From contig NZ_WHNQ01000012.1 in the NCBI RefSeq assembly GCF_009362785.1, positions 62,001 to 126,000 of the forward strand: a stretch of 64,000 nt of DNA, written 5' to 3'. Shown one piece after another: positions 8,682-17,483 of this stretch; positions within the stretch are counted from its first letter, which is position 1, and every line of letters starts with the position of its first letter. Both the position numbers and the translations under genes were made by a program. The notes below the pieces were generated by a model that saw only the letters and a program-made list of their open reading frames with translations, was not told where the DNA came from and did not search any database. The stretch comes from Paraburkholderia atlantica (GTDB taxonomy: Bacteria > Pseudomonadota > Gammaproteobacteria > Burkholderiales > Burkholderiaceae).

Positions 8682-8712
8682 AAGGGGCTGTCGCCGAAGC
8701 GAACAGCCCCTT
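8682..8712 (-). terminator. Intrinsic terminator of the symporter operon
   Basis: A perfect 10-bp stem, AAGGGGCTGT (8682-8691) with ACAGCCCCTT (8703-8712), encloses an 11-nt loop. On the minus strand it lies 26 bases after the symporter stop and is followed by a T-rich run (TTATTCTTT). Confidence 0.75.
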
Positions 8713-8737
8713 CAGATGCATCAGGCGTAGCTATCTT

Positions 8738-10213
8738 TCAATGCGCCGACGCGTGCTTCTCCTGCTCGGCCGCGCTCGGCTGCGTCACCGCGCTGACGAT
8801 CACGAACACGATCACGTTCACGGCAAGCGCGAGAAAGCCGATGTTGACGTCCTTCAGCGCCTCCGGCAGGAACGGCATCAGCTGCCCAACGCTCCAGTGC
8901 AGCGTAGTGGTCAGTGTGACCACCGCGACACCCGCGACGATGCCGCAGAACGCGCCTTGCCGGGTCGCGCGGTTGTGCGGGAACAGGCTGCAGATCACGG
9001 CCGGGAACAGTTGCGTAACGAAGCTGTAGCCCATCAGCAGCAGCGCGACGATGGTTTCGCCACCGTTCAGCGTGAAGAAGACCGCGACCAGCGCCACGAC
9101 CGGCACCAGAACACGAGCGATCATCGCGACCGACGCATCCGACGCGTTGCGGTTCACCATGCCGCGATAGACGTCGTTGGCGAGCAGCGTCGAGGCCGAG
9201 GTCAGGATCATCGAGCCGGGCACCAGCGCGGTCAGGATACCGGCCGCACCGATCACGCCGACGAACCACGGATCGAACGTCTGCAGCGACAGGCGGAACA
9301 GCGACAGGTCGATGTCGGCGCCCTTCAGGCCCGGCACGCGCAGCGTCGCCGCGAAGCCGACGAAGAACACGAACAGCAGGATCAGCTGATAGAGCGGCAG
9401 AATCGCGGCGTTGCGGCGGAAGATCCGCTCGTCCTTCGCGGTGAAGATCGAACCGAACGTATGCGGCCACATGAAGAAGCCGAGCGCGGTCAACAGCACC
9501 GTCGACTGGAACCACACGACGCTCGAACCGTGCGCCGGGAAGGTCAGGAAGCCCGGACGGGCGGCGTCGATGGTGCGGAACATCGCGGCGAAACCGCCGT
9601 AGTAATGCAGCGGCAGATAGATGCCGAGGAACAGCACGATCGCGAGAATCAGCAGGTCCTTGACGACCGAGTTCCACGCGGAGCCGCGCACGCCCGACAC
9701 GATCACGTAAGAGGTCACGACGATCGCGCCGATCCAGATCGCCGCCGTCGACGAGATCACGCCGTACGACGCGGTCGCGACGATGATGCCGAGACCCTTC
9801 AACTGCAGCACCAGATACGGAATCAGCGCGGCCGCACCGACCAGCGCGACCAGCGTGCCGAGCGCCGGGCTCTCGTATTTGCGCGTGAAGAAGTGCGGCT
9901 GCGACACGAGGCGGTGCGTTTTCGCATAGCGCCAGATCGGCGGCAGCATCCAGTACGACAGGATGTACGCGAGCGTGCCGTACGCGAGGATGTAGTAGAC
10001 GGGCGCGCCCTTGCCGTACGCAAAGCCGCTGCCGCCGAGGAACGTGAAGGTCGTGTAGATTTCGCCGGCCATCAGCAGGAACACGAATGCGGTGCCGAAA
10101 CTGCGGCCGCCCACGCTCCATTGCTCGAGGCTCATGTCGTGGCCGCGCCTTGCGCGCACGCCGAGGAACAGCGCGAATAGCGTAACGGCGGCGATGATGA
10201 CGAGTGCGCTCAT
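8738..10213 (-). CDS. Sodium:solute symporter (SSS family, monocarboxylate permease-like)
   Basis: The 491-residue protein has about 13 membrane segments and the SSS-family opening MSALVIIAAVTLF. The VGGRSFG and GEIYTTFTFLGGSGFAYGKG segments fit the first Na+-site helices. The arrangement with a small DUF3311 protein directly upstream matches permeases of the MctP type, which take up short monocarboxylates such as pyruvate or lactate; that substrate is inference. A strong GGCGAGGAGG ribosome site precedes the ATG at 10213. The start overlaps the DUF3311 stop by four bases. A terminator follows the gene. Confidence 0.85.
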   Translation of the reverse strand: MSALVIIAAVTLFALFLGVRARRGHDMSLEQWSVGGRSFGTAFVFLLMAGEIYTTFTFLGGSGFAYGKGAPVYYILAYGTLAYILSYWMLPPIWRYAKTHRLVSQPHFFTRKYESPALGTLVALVGAAALIPYLVLQLKGLGIIVATASYGVISSTAAIWIGAIVVTSYVIVSGVRGSAWNSVVKDLLILAIVLFLGIYLPLHYYGGFAAMFRTIDAARPGFLTFPAHGSSVVWFQSTVLLTALGFFMWPHTFGSIFTAKDERIFRRNAAILPLYQLILLFVFFVGFAATLRVPGLKGADIDLSLFRLSLQTFDPWFVGVIGAAGILTALVPGSMILTSASTLLANDVYRGMVNRNASDASVAMIARVLVPVVALVAVFFTLNGGETIVALLLMGYSFVTQLFPAVICSLFPHNRATRQGAFCGIVAGVAVVTLTTTLHWSVGQLMPFLPEALKDVNIGFLALAVNVIVFVIVSAVTQPSAAEQEKHASAH

Positions 10214-10425
10214 GGGCGAACCTCCTCGCCATTGGTGGCGACGCGCCGGTTGGACGGATCGAGGTTGTAGACGATTGCCATGATGATCGCGCTCAACACC
10301 ACCCACATGACGATCCAGGCCAGCACGAACGGCATGCCGAGCACGATGGGCTCGACCCGATTGACAAACGTAACGCCGACCAGAATGCCGATGAACGGCA
10401 ACGCGGCAAGTATACGAAGAAGCAT
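10210..10425 (-). CDS. DUF3311 small membrane protein, symporter partner
   Basis: This 71-residue protein has two hydrophobic helices (about 4-22 and 30-52) with a VNRVEPIVLGMPFV linker typical of DUF3311. These proteins are found directly upstream of SSS permeases and may be small accessory subunits. A GAGGAG site lies before the ATG, and the stop overlaps the symporter start, so the two are translationally coupled. Confidence 0.8.
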   Translation of the reverse strand: MLLRILAALPFIGILVGVTFVNRVEPIVLGMPFVLAWIVMWVVLSAIIMAIVYNLDPSNRRVATNGEEVRP

Positions 10426-10760
10426 GCGGGCAACTCCTCGAACTAGTAGTTATGTGTCGTTGAAATTCCGGCTTCGCTGAAGACTGTATGCCTGATACTT
10501 CGCTCCCGTAAAGTCGGTCAAAATAAATGTGAGGGTTCCGACCGTTGCAATTTCATCTTTCCCGCACCGATTGCTGCGCTGCAAAGCGCGACGCGACGTG
10601 ACGTGCCAGGTATCGCGCGGCTTTTTTGCAGGGCGACTGGCGCGCCGCGATATGATCTGCGAGCATTGCAGCATTTTCCGGACCGCGCGATGCGTGCCGG
10701 CTTCATGACCGCCAGCGCGCCCATGCGCGAACCCGCACAAGTAGACACACGGACACGCAC
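10426..10760. other. Divergent promoter region between the symporter operon and marC
   Basis: These 335 bases hold no supported gene. They should carry both promoters. AT-richer patches occur near 10440-10470 and 10525-10535. No strong inverted repeat or operator was found. Confidence 0.5.
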
Positions 10761-11435
10761 ATGGTCGAAAGTCTGATCTCGGACATTATGTTTGGCTTCA
10801 TCGGCATGATCAGCATCATCAATCCGTTCGGCGGCGCATTCGTTTTTTTGGATCGGACCGCATCGTTGACGCTCGACGAGCGCGACGCGCTTGCCCGCAA
10901 GGTTGCGATCAACGCTGCCTGCGTGCTGCTGGTAGCGTTCTTCATCGGCACGCCGATCCTGCACTTCTTCGGTATCTCGATGGAGGCGTTGCGCATCGGC
11001 GGGGGGCTCGCGCTCGCCGTCGGCGGCTGGCAGATGCTCAATGCGCCCGACACGCCGGCCGAGCAGACGGACGTGAAGCGCGTCGATGCCGAGACCGCGA
11101 AGGCCCGTGCGTTCTTTCCACTCACCGTGCCGTTGACCACCGGGCCCGGCTCGATCGCGACCGCGATCGCGCTGTCCGCGAATCGCACGCACAAGCTGTC
11201 GGCATTCGTGATGTCGAGCATCGCGTCGGTCGCGATCACGTTCGCGGTGGCTGTCTGCGTATATCTGATCTATAGCCGCGCGACCGTGTTGGCGCGCTAT
11301 CTCGGCGTCGAGGGCACCAAGGTCGCATTGCGGGTGTCGGCTTTCCTGCTGCTGTGCATCGGCGTGCAGATCATCCTGACCGGCGTATCGGAATTCCTGA
11401 CTCCGATCGCGACGATGCGGGCGGCAACCCCGTAG
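10761..11435 (+). CDS. MarC-family integral membrane protein
   Basis: The 224-residue protein has about six membrane helices in two repeated halves. It begins with the MarC/UPF0056 features FGFIGMISIINPFGGAFVFL and carries PLTVPLTTGPGSIATAI in the second half. The family's transport activity is unproven; the old link to multiple antibiotic resistance has not held up. The ATG at 10761 gives the expected family length. It stands alone, convergent with the decayed VWA locus. Confidence 0.88.
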   Translation: MVESLISDIMFGFIGMISIINPFGGAFVFLDRTASLTLDERDALARKVAINAACVLLVAFFIGTPILHFFGISMEALRIGGGLALAVGGWQMLNAPDTPAEQTDVKRVDAETAKARAFFPLTVPLTTGPGSIATAIALSANRTHKLSAFVMSSIASVAITFAVAVCVYLIYSRATVLARYLGVEGTKVALRVSAFLLLCIGVQIILTGVSEFLTPIATMRAATP

Positions 11436-11462
11436 CACCGCGTCGCTGCATTCAACCCATGC

Positions 11463-12089
11463 TCAACGAGTGAGCAGCATCGAACCGAGCACCGAGAACA
11501 CCGTCGACGGCAATTCGGCGAGGCGGCTCACCACCATGTTGCGCGGATAGAAGTCGTCGACCGCATCGGTTAGCACGCCGATCCCCACTAGTTCGATGCC
11601 GCGCTTCGCGATCGCCGCGACACGTTCGCGCAGGTCGCTGCGCAACACCTGCGGGTCGCCGTCGCTGGTCGACGGATAGCCGTCGGGAAACACCATCAGG
11701 ATGCGGCGCCCGGCCGGATGACGGCGAGGCGCGTCGCGGCCCAGGCGAGCGCTTCGCCGTCCGGGTTCTCGTGCCCGCAGTCGATGTCGGCGATGCCGCT
11801 CAGGTCGGTCGCGCCGAAGCGCTTGTAGACCTTCAGATCGAGCCGCTCGACGAAGCGGTTGTGCCGCCGTAAATCCGCACCGGCCGCGTTGCCGCTCGTA
11901 GAGCTGCTTCATCGGCGTGGATTCGAGCGGGCAGTAGCCGAGCACTTCGCAATCGAACGACAACTGCGTCAGCGCATCGCACCGCGCGCTCGCGCACAGC
12001 CGCGCGAGTTCGATCTTGCGGCCGGACATCGAGCCGCTGCGGTCGATCAGCAACGTAACGGCGGCGGCGCGTCCCTTAGCCCGATGCAC
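11463..12089 (-). pseudogene. VWA-domain protein (CobT-like), 5'-truncated with two frameshifts
   Basis: The minus-strand sequence encodes VTLLIDRSGSMSGRKIELA, a von Willebrand A MIDAS start (DxSxS), like the C-terminal domain of CobT-type cobaltochelatase proteins. The frame is then lost. The expected continuation (KRFGATDLSGIADIDC, then DGEALAWAATRLA) sits in another frame at about 11708-11860. The first frame resumes at RRILMVFPDGYP and runs to the end. The part that would precede the VWA domain is absent and a proline-rich ORF overlaps its 5' end. Two frameshifts and a lost 5' end argue for a dead gene. Confidence 0.75.
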
Positions 12090-12367
12090 GGCACCCGCCG
12101 TTGCGATGCGTGCAACGGCGGCGGCGCGGCAGGTGGATCACCTTCCGGTGGTTCGTGGGGATCGTCGAGCGGATCGTCCGGGATCGGATCGGGGTCGATG
12201 TTCGGCGGCGGCGTCTTGGGCGGGATCTCGGGGTCGACCTCGGGCGGCGTCGGCACGTGCAGATGCAGCGGCAACGACCGCATCGACATCTGCGCCAGGG
12301 TTGCTGCGTTCAGGTCGAATGTGCCGATTGCACGGGGCGCTTGCCGGCTCGTGTCAGGTAAATCCAT
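12047..12367 (-). CDS. Small proline/aspartate-rich protein
   Basis: The 106-residue frame starts after a GTGGAG site. The N-terminus (MDLPDTSRQAPRAIG) is followed by a Pro/Asp/Glu-rich tract (PPEVDPEIPPKTPPP and PDPIPDDPLDDP). It has no membrane segment or catalytic motif and is not recognised as a named family. Its last 14 codons use the same DNA as the truncated VWA fragment in another frame. The natural C-terminus was therefore probably replaced by the deletion that joined the two genes. Confidence 0.5.
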   Translation of the reverse strand: MDLPDTSRQAPRAIGTFDLNAATLAQMSMRSLPLHLHVPTPPEVDPEIPPKTPPPNIDPDPIPDDPLDDPHEPPEGDPPAAPPPLHASQRRVPCIGLRDAPPPLRC

Positions 12368-12542
12368 CAGGGTCTCCACAAAGTCTTCGTTCAGACGCGC
12401 AATGCGCGTGCCGCACGGCGACGCGTGTCGTTGCGTGGAACGTCACTTGCTGAATCCCCGCACACGCGCCGCATCGCGATGACCGGGCGCGCCCGGCTCG
12501 CATTGGACATCACTCACAGAAAGCACACGACGAGGAACGCAT

Positions 12543-12788
12543 ATGGCGCGACACAAGGCCGACGTTGCTGACGACGACTTCGAGATCTTCGCCAGCTATC
12601 ACGGAACAGGCGACGGCCGATATATCGGTGGACTGAAGGTGGTGAGGAAAGCGGACAGGCGGATTCTGTTCCCGTTCGACGGCGCACCGCAGATCGGCCC
12701 CTATGCGACCGCCGACGAAGCTCGCCGTGCCGCGATTGCATATGGCCGCGAGATCGTCGCGGCCGATCGCGCCGCGCCCGAAGGCTGA
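12543..12788 (+). CDS. Small conserved Burkholderia-type protein (DUF6723-like)
   Basis: This 81-residue soluble protein (MARHKADVADDDFEIF) contains GRYIGGLKVVRKADRRILFPFDG and ends with a helix AYGREIVAADRA. It resembles the short DUF6723-type proteins of Burkholderiaceae; the assignment is from memory of the pattern. Function unknown. Composition and codon use match the surrounding genes. Confidence 0.6.
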   Translation: MARHKADVADDDFEIFASYHGTGDGRYIGGLKVVRKADRRILFPFDGAPQIGPYATADEARRAAIAYGREIVAADRAAPEG

Positions 12789-12836
12789 GCGCGCGCAGCC
12801 AGTGTGGTGCCGATTCCGCGGCACGTGCAAACGCGA

Positions 12837-13073
12837 TCAAGGCATACCGCCGAGCGACGGCGAAATCGTGCTGCCACGCGCGGGATCGTCCGGATGTTCG
12901 TCGGGCACGGTCGGACGTGCCGACAGCGGCGGATGATCGCGATAGCAGGTGTCGACCGAACCATCGACGACGCAGTTCTGGAACGCATCGGCGTCGCTCT
13001 TTTGCGCGAACGTGTACAGCGTGCGCTCGACCTGTACCTCGGTATCGGAAACGCGGATAGTCGTGATGCTCAT
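12837..13073 (-). CDS. Small hypothetical protein preceded by a duplicated ribosome site
   Basis: The 78-residue protein begins MSITTIRVSDTEVQVERTLYTF and ends with a Pro/Asp-rich tail. It is soluble with two cysteines (FQNCVV, DTCYRD). AAAGGAGAACCCC precedes the ATG, which fixes the start at 13073 rather than an upstream frame extension. It is not recognised. Orientation opposes its small-protein neighbours. Confidence 0.6.
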   Translation of the reverse strand: MSITTIRVSDTEVQVERTLYTFAQKSDADAFQNCVVDGSVDTCYRDHPPLSARPTVPDEHPDDPARGSTISPSLGGMP

Positions 13074-13074
13074 G

Positions 13075-13098
13075 GGGTTCTCCTTTGGGTTCTCCTTT
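13075..13098 (-). repeat. Tandem 12-bp duplication containing the Shine-Dalgarno sequence
   Basis: GGGTTCTCCTTT is repeated perfectly (13075-13086 and 13087-13098). Read on the minus strand each copy gives AAAGGAGAACCC, so the small gene starting at 13073 has two consecutive ribosome binding sites, of which only the proximal one is well spaced. Confidence 0.85.
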
Positions 13099-13268
13099 TT
13101 ACAAAGCGAACGTGCGGTGGTACTGCCATCGAGTTCGCAATGGCCGTGCCTGTCGCGCTGCGCTCGGACTTCATCGGCAAGGCTCGAATGTTGCTGCACT
13201 CACCAGGTGCCCGTTCGAGATAGCGCGTCACGACGCGCATCGATGGCGGAACAAACGAGGAGGGCGTG

Positions 13269-13601
13269 ATGCAAGATCCCCAATCGACCAACACCAACAC
13301 TCAGCAGCAGGGCGAGACGCCGGCCGGCGAGCAGTCCGCGCGGCCGGAAGAGCGCGCCGCGCCCGCGATGTCCGACGAAGTCAAAGCCCGCAACAAACCG
13401 AGCGGCACGCACTACGTCGAGCCGAGTCCGCTCGGCATCGAACCGGTCGTGCAGACCGGCGTGGATAAAGCGACCAATCCGCCCCGCTCGAGCGAGCGGC
13501 CGCGGCACGGCGCCGAAGTGCCGCTCGGCACCGGCGAGCACGCCGAACCGCCAGGGGGCGGCGGGCGCGAATCGCATCGCAAGCAGCCGGGCGAGCAATG
13601 A
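13269..13601 (+). CDS. Small hydrophilic, glycine/proline-rich protein
   Basis: The 110-residue protein (MQDPQSTNTNTQQQGETPAG) is strongly hydrophilic and probably disordered, with no membrane segment or catalytic motif. A GGAGGGCG site precedes the ATG. Such stress-protein-like sequences are frequent in Burkholderiaceae, but no family can be named. It is followed 61 bases later by the CxxC protein gene and may share its transcript. Confidence 0.6.
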   Translation: MQDPQSTNTNTQQQGETPAGEQSARPEERAAPAMSDEVKARNKPSGTHYVEPSPLGIEPVVQTGVDKATNPPRSSERPRHGAEVPLGTGEHAEPPGGGGRESHRKQPGEQ

Positions 13602-13662
13602 CGCGGCGCGTCGCGAGCGAGCCCATGCATCCAATCCGTCAACATCCAACCGGAGAAAGCGT

Positions 13663-13839
13663 ATGCAACCGGACAATTCAACCGAAACGATGAACCCCGG
13701 CGACGAAGCGCCGCCCAACACACCCGGCGCGGGCGAGGACATTTGCCGCGCCTGCCACGGCACGGGCAAGGTCGAAGGTGCCCGCTGCACCGTGTGCGGC
13801 GGCACAGGCAAGGTGCTGCAAGGCATCGGCGGCGGCTAG
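13663..13839 (+). CDS. Small DnaJ-type CxxCxGxG zinc-binding protein
   Basis: This 58-residue ORF is below the usual length cut-off. It encodes two motifs, CRACHGTGKV and CTVCGGTGKV, a pair of CxxCxGxG half-sites as in the DnaJ zinc finger, after an acidic/proline-rich N-terminus. A CCGGAGAAAGCG ribosome site precedes the ATG. Two CxxC pairs would bind one zinc ion. It may be a stand-alone zinc ribbon acting in protein folding; that role is inference. Confidence 0.75.
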   Translation: MQPDNSTETMNPGDEAPPNTPGAGEDICRACHGTGKVEGARCTVCGGTGKVLQGIGGG

Positions 13840-13891
13840 CCGGTGCTCGGACGCCGGTTCGCGGCAACCGCATCACAAGCCAGGAGCAATC

Positions 13892-14437
13892 ATGTTCAAC
13901 GAGTCAAAGCACGGCTTCGACGCCGCGCAGACCGAATACGAAGCTTTCATGCTGGAACCGCACGGCTGGGTGCCGAACAACAGCAAGCTGCCGGTCGTGC
14001 TGTACCGCCGCGCGCTGTCGCCCGGCAGCGGCAATCTGGCCGCCGCGTTCGAAATCCTGTTCGAGCGCAATGCATGGCCCGCGCAGTGGCGCAACAGCAT
14101 CTTCGACTTCCATCACTTCCACGCGACCGCGCACGAGGTGCTCGGTGTGATCGACGCGAGCGCCGAGGTGATCGTCGGCGGACCGGGCGGGCGGGTGGTG
14201 AGGCTGCATGCGGGCGACGTGCTGCTGCTGCCGGCCGGCACCGGCCATTGCCTGCAATCGTTCGAGCCGCATTTTCAGGTGGTGGCGGGCTATCCGTTAG
14301 GGCAGCAGTGGGACATTCGCCGCGAAGCGCTGACGCCGCAGGAACTCACCGACATGCTGGCGCTGCCGTTTCCGCCGCTCGATCCGATCGACGGCAAGCA
14401 TGGTCCGGTGGTCGAGCTTTGGCTGCAGGCGGCCTGA
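13892..14437 (+). CDS. Cupin-fold protein
   Basis: The 181-residue protein has a cupin core. FHHFHATAHEVLGV gives the first-motif histidines, then GDVLLLPAGTGHCLQ gives the second with its His. The layout resembles YjlB-type cupins. CAGGAGCAATC precedes the ATG at 13892. The metal site looks intact. The reaction is unknown; related proteins bind a divalent metal and act on small sugars or acids, or only bind. It is likely the last gene of the small-protein run. Confidence 0.75.
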   Translation: MFNESKHGFDAAQTEYEAFMLEPHGWVPNNSKLPVVLYRRALSPGSGNLAAAFEILFERNAWPAQWRNSIFDFHHFHATAHEVLGVIDASAEVIVGGPGGRVVRLHAGDVLLLPAGTGHCLQSFEPHFQVVAGYPLGQQWDIRREALTPQELTDMLALPFPPLDPIDGKHGPVVELWLQAA

Positions 14438-14703
14438 ACTTCGTCGTTCGCGAAGCAGCCGGTCTGCTGCGGCGTGGCGTGCAGAGTTGCGCGGTTAGGC
14501 GCATCATCTGTGGGCTTCGCCGCGATTTTCCTGCGCGCTTTCGGCAGTAACGTCGGCACGTGTGCGGTTCCACGTGCGGCTTCGCGTCCCTGGCGACACG
14601 CCCGGACGCGCGCGTTTTCCATGTCGACACGATGCGCCGAGCCGTCCGCGCGCTCAGCGGCGTGCGTCGGCCGTCTCCCGAATTGCCGAACAAGGAGCGT
14701 CCC

Positions 14704-16785
14704 ATGCAAAACGATCCCGCCCTCGATCAGTTGTGCATCAACACGATCCGCACGCTGTCGATGGACGCCGTGCAGAAAGCCAATTCCGGCCACCCCGGCA
14801 CGCCGATGGCGCTCGCGCCGATCGCCTATCACCTGTGGCAACACCATCTGCGTTACGACCCTGACGAGCCGCTGTGGCCGAATCGCGACCGTTTCGTGCT
14901 GTCGGTCGGGCATGCATCGATGCTGCTGTATTCGCTGCTGCATCTGGCCAACGTGAAAGCCGTCGACGAACACGGCAAGCCGACCGGCGCGCCGGCCGTA
15001 TCGCTCGACGACATCCAGCATTTCCGCCAGATCGACAGCAATACGCCGGGCCACCCCGAGTACCGGATGACGACCGGCGTCGAGACCACCACGGGACCGC
15101 TTGGCCAGGGTCTCGGCAATAGCGTCGGCATGGCGATGGCCGCGCGCTGGTACGAGAACCACTTCAACCGCGCGGACGCGCCGCTGTTCGATTACCGCGT
15201 GTACGCGCTGTGCGGCGACGGCGACATGATGGAAGGCATCTCGCACGAGGCGGCCTCCCTCGCGGGGCATCTGAAGCTGTCGAACCTGATCTGGATTTAC
15301 GACAGCAACCGCGTGACGATCGAAGGCCATACCGACCTCGCGTACAGCGACGATGTGGCAAGCCGCTTTCACGGCTACAACTGGCACACGCTGAATGTCG
15401 GCGATGCGAACGACACCGCCGCGTTCGAAAAGGCGCTGGTCGAAGCGAAGAAGGTAACCGACCGGCCGACACTGATCGTGGTCCACAGCATCATCGGCTG
15501 GGGCGCGCCGCACAAGCAGGACACCGCGTCCGCGCACGGCGAAGCGCTCGGCGTCGAGGAAGTTGCGCTGGCCAAGAAGTTCTACGGCTGGCCCGAGGAC
15601 AAGTTCTTCTACGTCCCCGAGGGCGTGCACGAACGTTTCGCTCAAGGCATCGGCGCACGCGGCAAGGCGGCGCGCGAACAATGGCAGGCGAAGTTCGACA
15701 GCTACAAAAAGCAGTACGCGGATCTCGCGCGCGAATTCGCGCAGATGCAGGCGCACGAATTGCCGCAGGGCTGGGACAGCGACATCCCGAGCTTCGACGC
15801 CGACGCGAAGGGCATCGCGACGCGCGAATCGTCGGGCAAGGTGCTCAATGCGATTGCCGCGCGCGTGCCGTGGATGATCGGCGGCGCGGCCGACCTGTCG
15901 CCGTCGACGAAAACCAACCTGAAGTTCGAAGGCGCCGGCAGCTTCCAGGCGGATAGCTATGGCGGCCGCAATCTGCACTTCGGCATTCGTGAACATGTGA
16001 TGGGCGCGGTGGTCAACGGGCTCGCGCTATCGAATCTGCGCGCGTACGGCTCGACGTTCCTGATCTTCAGCGATTACATGAAGCCGCCGATCCGCCTGTC
16101 CGCGATCATGGAAGTGCCGGCCATCTATGTGTTCACGCACGATTCGATCGGCGTCGGCGAAGACGGTCCGACGCATCAGCCGATCGAGCAGCTCGCATCG
16201 TTGCGCGGCGTGCCCGGCCTCACGGTGCTGCGTCCCGGCGACGCGAACGAAGCGGCCGAGGCGTGGCGGGTCGCGCTGACGCAGCCGCATCGGCCGGCGT
16301 GCATCGTCGTGTCGCGCCAGCCGCTGCCGACGCTCGACCGCAGCCGCTATGCGTCAGCGAGCGGCGTCAAGCGCGGCGCGTATGTGCTCGCCGATGCGCC
16401 CGATGGCAAGAAGCCCGAAGTGATCCTGATGGCGACCGGCAGCGAGCTGTCGATCTGCGCCGACGTGTACGAGAAGCTGAAGAGCGAGGGCATCGCGGCG
16501 CGCGTCGTGTCGATGCCGTCGTGGGACATCTTCGAGCGCGAGGACAGCGCGTATCAGGAGTCGGTGCTGCCGGCGGACGTCGAAGCGCGCGTCGCGGTCG
16601 AGCAGGCTGCGTCGCTCGGCTGGGACCGGTATACGGGGCGGCTCGGTGCGCAGGTCGTCATGCATACGTTCGGCGCGTCGGCGCCGATTGCGGATCTGAA
16701 GAAGAAGTTCGGTTTCACGCCTGATGCGGTGTATCAGGCGGCGAAGCAGCAGATCGAGCGGGTGAAGCAGGGGAAGGGTGCTTGA
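14704..16785 (+). CDS. tktA: Transketolase
   Basis: The 693-residue length is normal for bacterial transketolase. The N-terminal ThDP domain contains NSGHPGTPMALAPIAY, the TTGPLGQG segment and the cofactor motif GDGDMMEGISHEA. The middle domain contains FGIREHVMGAVVNGLAL (catalytic Glu) and HDSIGVGEDGPTHQP. The enzyme transfers two-carbon ketol groups between sugar phosphates in the pentose phosphate pathway. AAGGAGCGTCCC precedes the ATG. The usual neighbours gapA and pgk are not here, so this copy may be a paralogue tied to a different carbon route. Confidence 0.95.
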   Translation: MQNDPALDQLCINTIRTLSMDAVQKANSGHPGTPMALAPIAYHLWQHHLRYDPDEPLWPNRDRFVLSVGHASMLLYSLLHLANVKAVDEHGKPTGAPAVSLDDIQHFRQIDSNTPGHPEYRMTTGVETTTGPLGQGLGNSVGMAMAARWYENHFNRADAPLFDYRVYALCGDGDMMEGISHEAASLAGHLKLSNLIWIYDSNRVTIEGHTDLAYSDDVASRFHGYNWHTLNVGDANDTAAFEKALVEAKKVTDRPTLIVVHSIIGWGAPHKQDTASAHGEALGVEEVALAKKFYGWPEDKFFYVPEGVHERFAQGIGARGKAAREQWQAKFDSYKKQYADLAREFAQMQAHELPQGWDSDIPSFDADAKGIATRESSGKVLNAIAARVPWMIGGAADLSPSTKTNLKFEGAGSFQADSYGGRNLHFGIREHVMGAVVNGLALSNLRAYGSTFLIFSDYMKPPIRLSAIMEVPAIYVFTHDSIGVGEDGPTHQPIEQLASLRGVPGLTVLRPGDANEAAEAWRVALTQPHRPACIVVSRQPLPTLDRSRYASASGVKRGAYVLADAPDGKKPEVILMATGSELSICADVYEKLKSEGIAARVVSMPSWDIFEREDSAYQESVLPADVEARVAVEQAASLGWDRYTGRLGAQVVMHTFGASAPIADLKKKFGFTPDAVYQAAKQQIERVKQGKGA

Positions 16786-16821
16786 GCGTGCGGCGACGGT
16801 TTGAGTGAAAGGAGATTTCAA

Positions 16822-17295
16822 ATGGCCGAGATCAATAAGGAGGACGTGGTTGCGGTGCTGAACCGGATTCTCGAATCCGAGTTGGCCGGCGTCGTCCGTT
16901 ATACGCACTATTCGTTGCTTGTTTTCGGATTCGGGCGCATCCCGATCCGGGAGTGGTTGCGCGCTCAGGCGGACGAATCGTTGTTGCACGCACAGCAGGC
17001 CGGCGAATGGATCACCACCCTGGGCGCCTATCCGTCGCTGGCGATCGGTCCTCTGCTCGACTCGCATACCTTCGATATCGCTTCGATCCTCCGCGAGTCG
17101 TTGCAAGCCGAGAATGTCGCGTTGCAGTTGTATCGCGACCTGCTGGCGCTGGTGGAAGACCGCTCGGTTGCACTCGAGGAGTTCGCCCGTCAGATGATCC
17201 ACGTCGAAGAGATGCACGCGGGCGAGGTCGACAAGATGTTGCGCCGCCCTGGGGAAATGACGACGTCGGAAGAACGGCAGGCGCCACGGGCTTGA
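16822..17295 (+). CDS. Ferritin-like diiron protein (bacterioferritin family)
   Basis: This 157-residue four-helix protein has ferritin/bacterioferritin ligand patterns. Glu is in ESELAGVVRYTHY, a DESLLHAQQ segment stands in place of the usual ExxH, and ESLQAENVAL and HVEEMHAGE complete the site. It should store or detoxify iron, using peroxide or oxygen at the diiron site. A GAAAGGAG site lies seven bases before the ATG, fixing the start at 16822. The haem-ligand Met of classical Bfr is not clear, so a Dps/Bfr-like protein is the safer call. Confidence 0.8.
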   Translation: MAEINKEDVVAVLNRILESELAGVVRYTHYSLLVFGFGRIPIREWLRAQADESLLHAQQAGEWITTLGAYPSLAIGPLLDSHTFDIASILRESLQAENVALQLYRDLLALVEDRSVALEEFARQMIHVEEMHAGEVDKMLRRPGEMTTSEERQAPRA

Positions 17296-17305
17296 ATGCG
17301 AACGG

Positions 17306-17336
17306 CCCTCTGTGATGAGCGGGGCATCGCAGAGGG
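17306..17336. terminator. Strong hairpin terminator after the ferritin-like gene
   Basis: CCCTCTGTGATG (17306-17317) pairs with CATCGCAGAGGG (17325-17336): a 12-bp stem with one G-U wobble and a 7-nt loop, 10 bases after the stop. It lies between converging frames; no long T-run follows. Confidence 0.65.
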
Positions 17337-17342
17337 AGCCGC

Positions 17343-17483
17343 TCAGGCGTCGCGTTTCGCGTAGATCTCGTAGTCGACGCCATTCGTCACCACTACGCCG
17401 GGCTCCGGATAAGCGGTGCCAAACAGGTAACTCAGCGCCGAGCTGACCGATTTCGCGCCGGCGAGCCGTTCGTAGATAAACAT
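17343..17483 (-). pseudogene. Probable C-terminal remnant of an unidentified gene
   Basis: The last 46 codons read as a plausible protein end (FIYERLAGAKSVSSALSY, PEPGVVV, YEIYAKRDA stop) with normal residue composition. Upstream in the same frame the translation becomes arginine/serine-rich shadow of the universal stress protein gene. A gene seems to have been cut at about 17490-17510, where the stress gene begins. I do not recognise the family. Confidence 0.4.

Noticed and set aside
8741..10180. A 479-codon plus-strand frame opposite the symporter
   Set aside because: It is Arg/Asp/His-rich with no domain and is a shadow of the membrane transporter.
14290..15996. A 568-codon minus-strand frame opposite the cupin and transketolase
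   Set aside because: Transketolase is unmistakable on the plus strand; the reverse frame has low-complexity composition.
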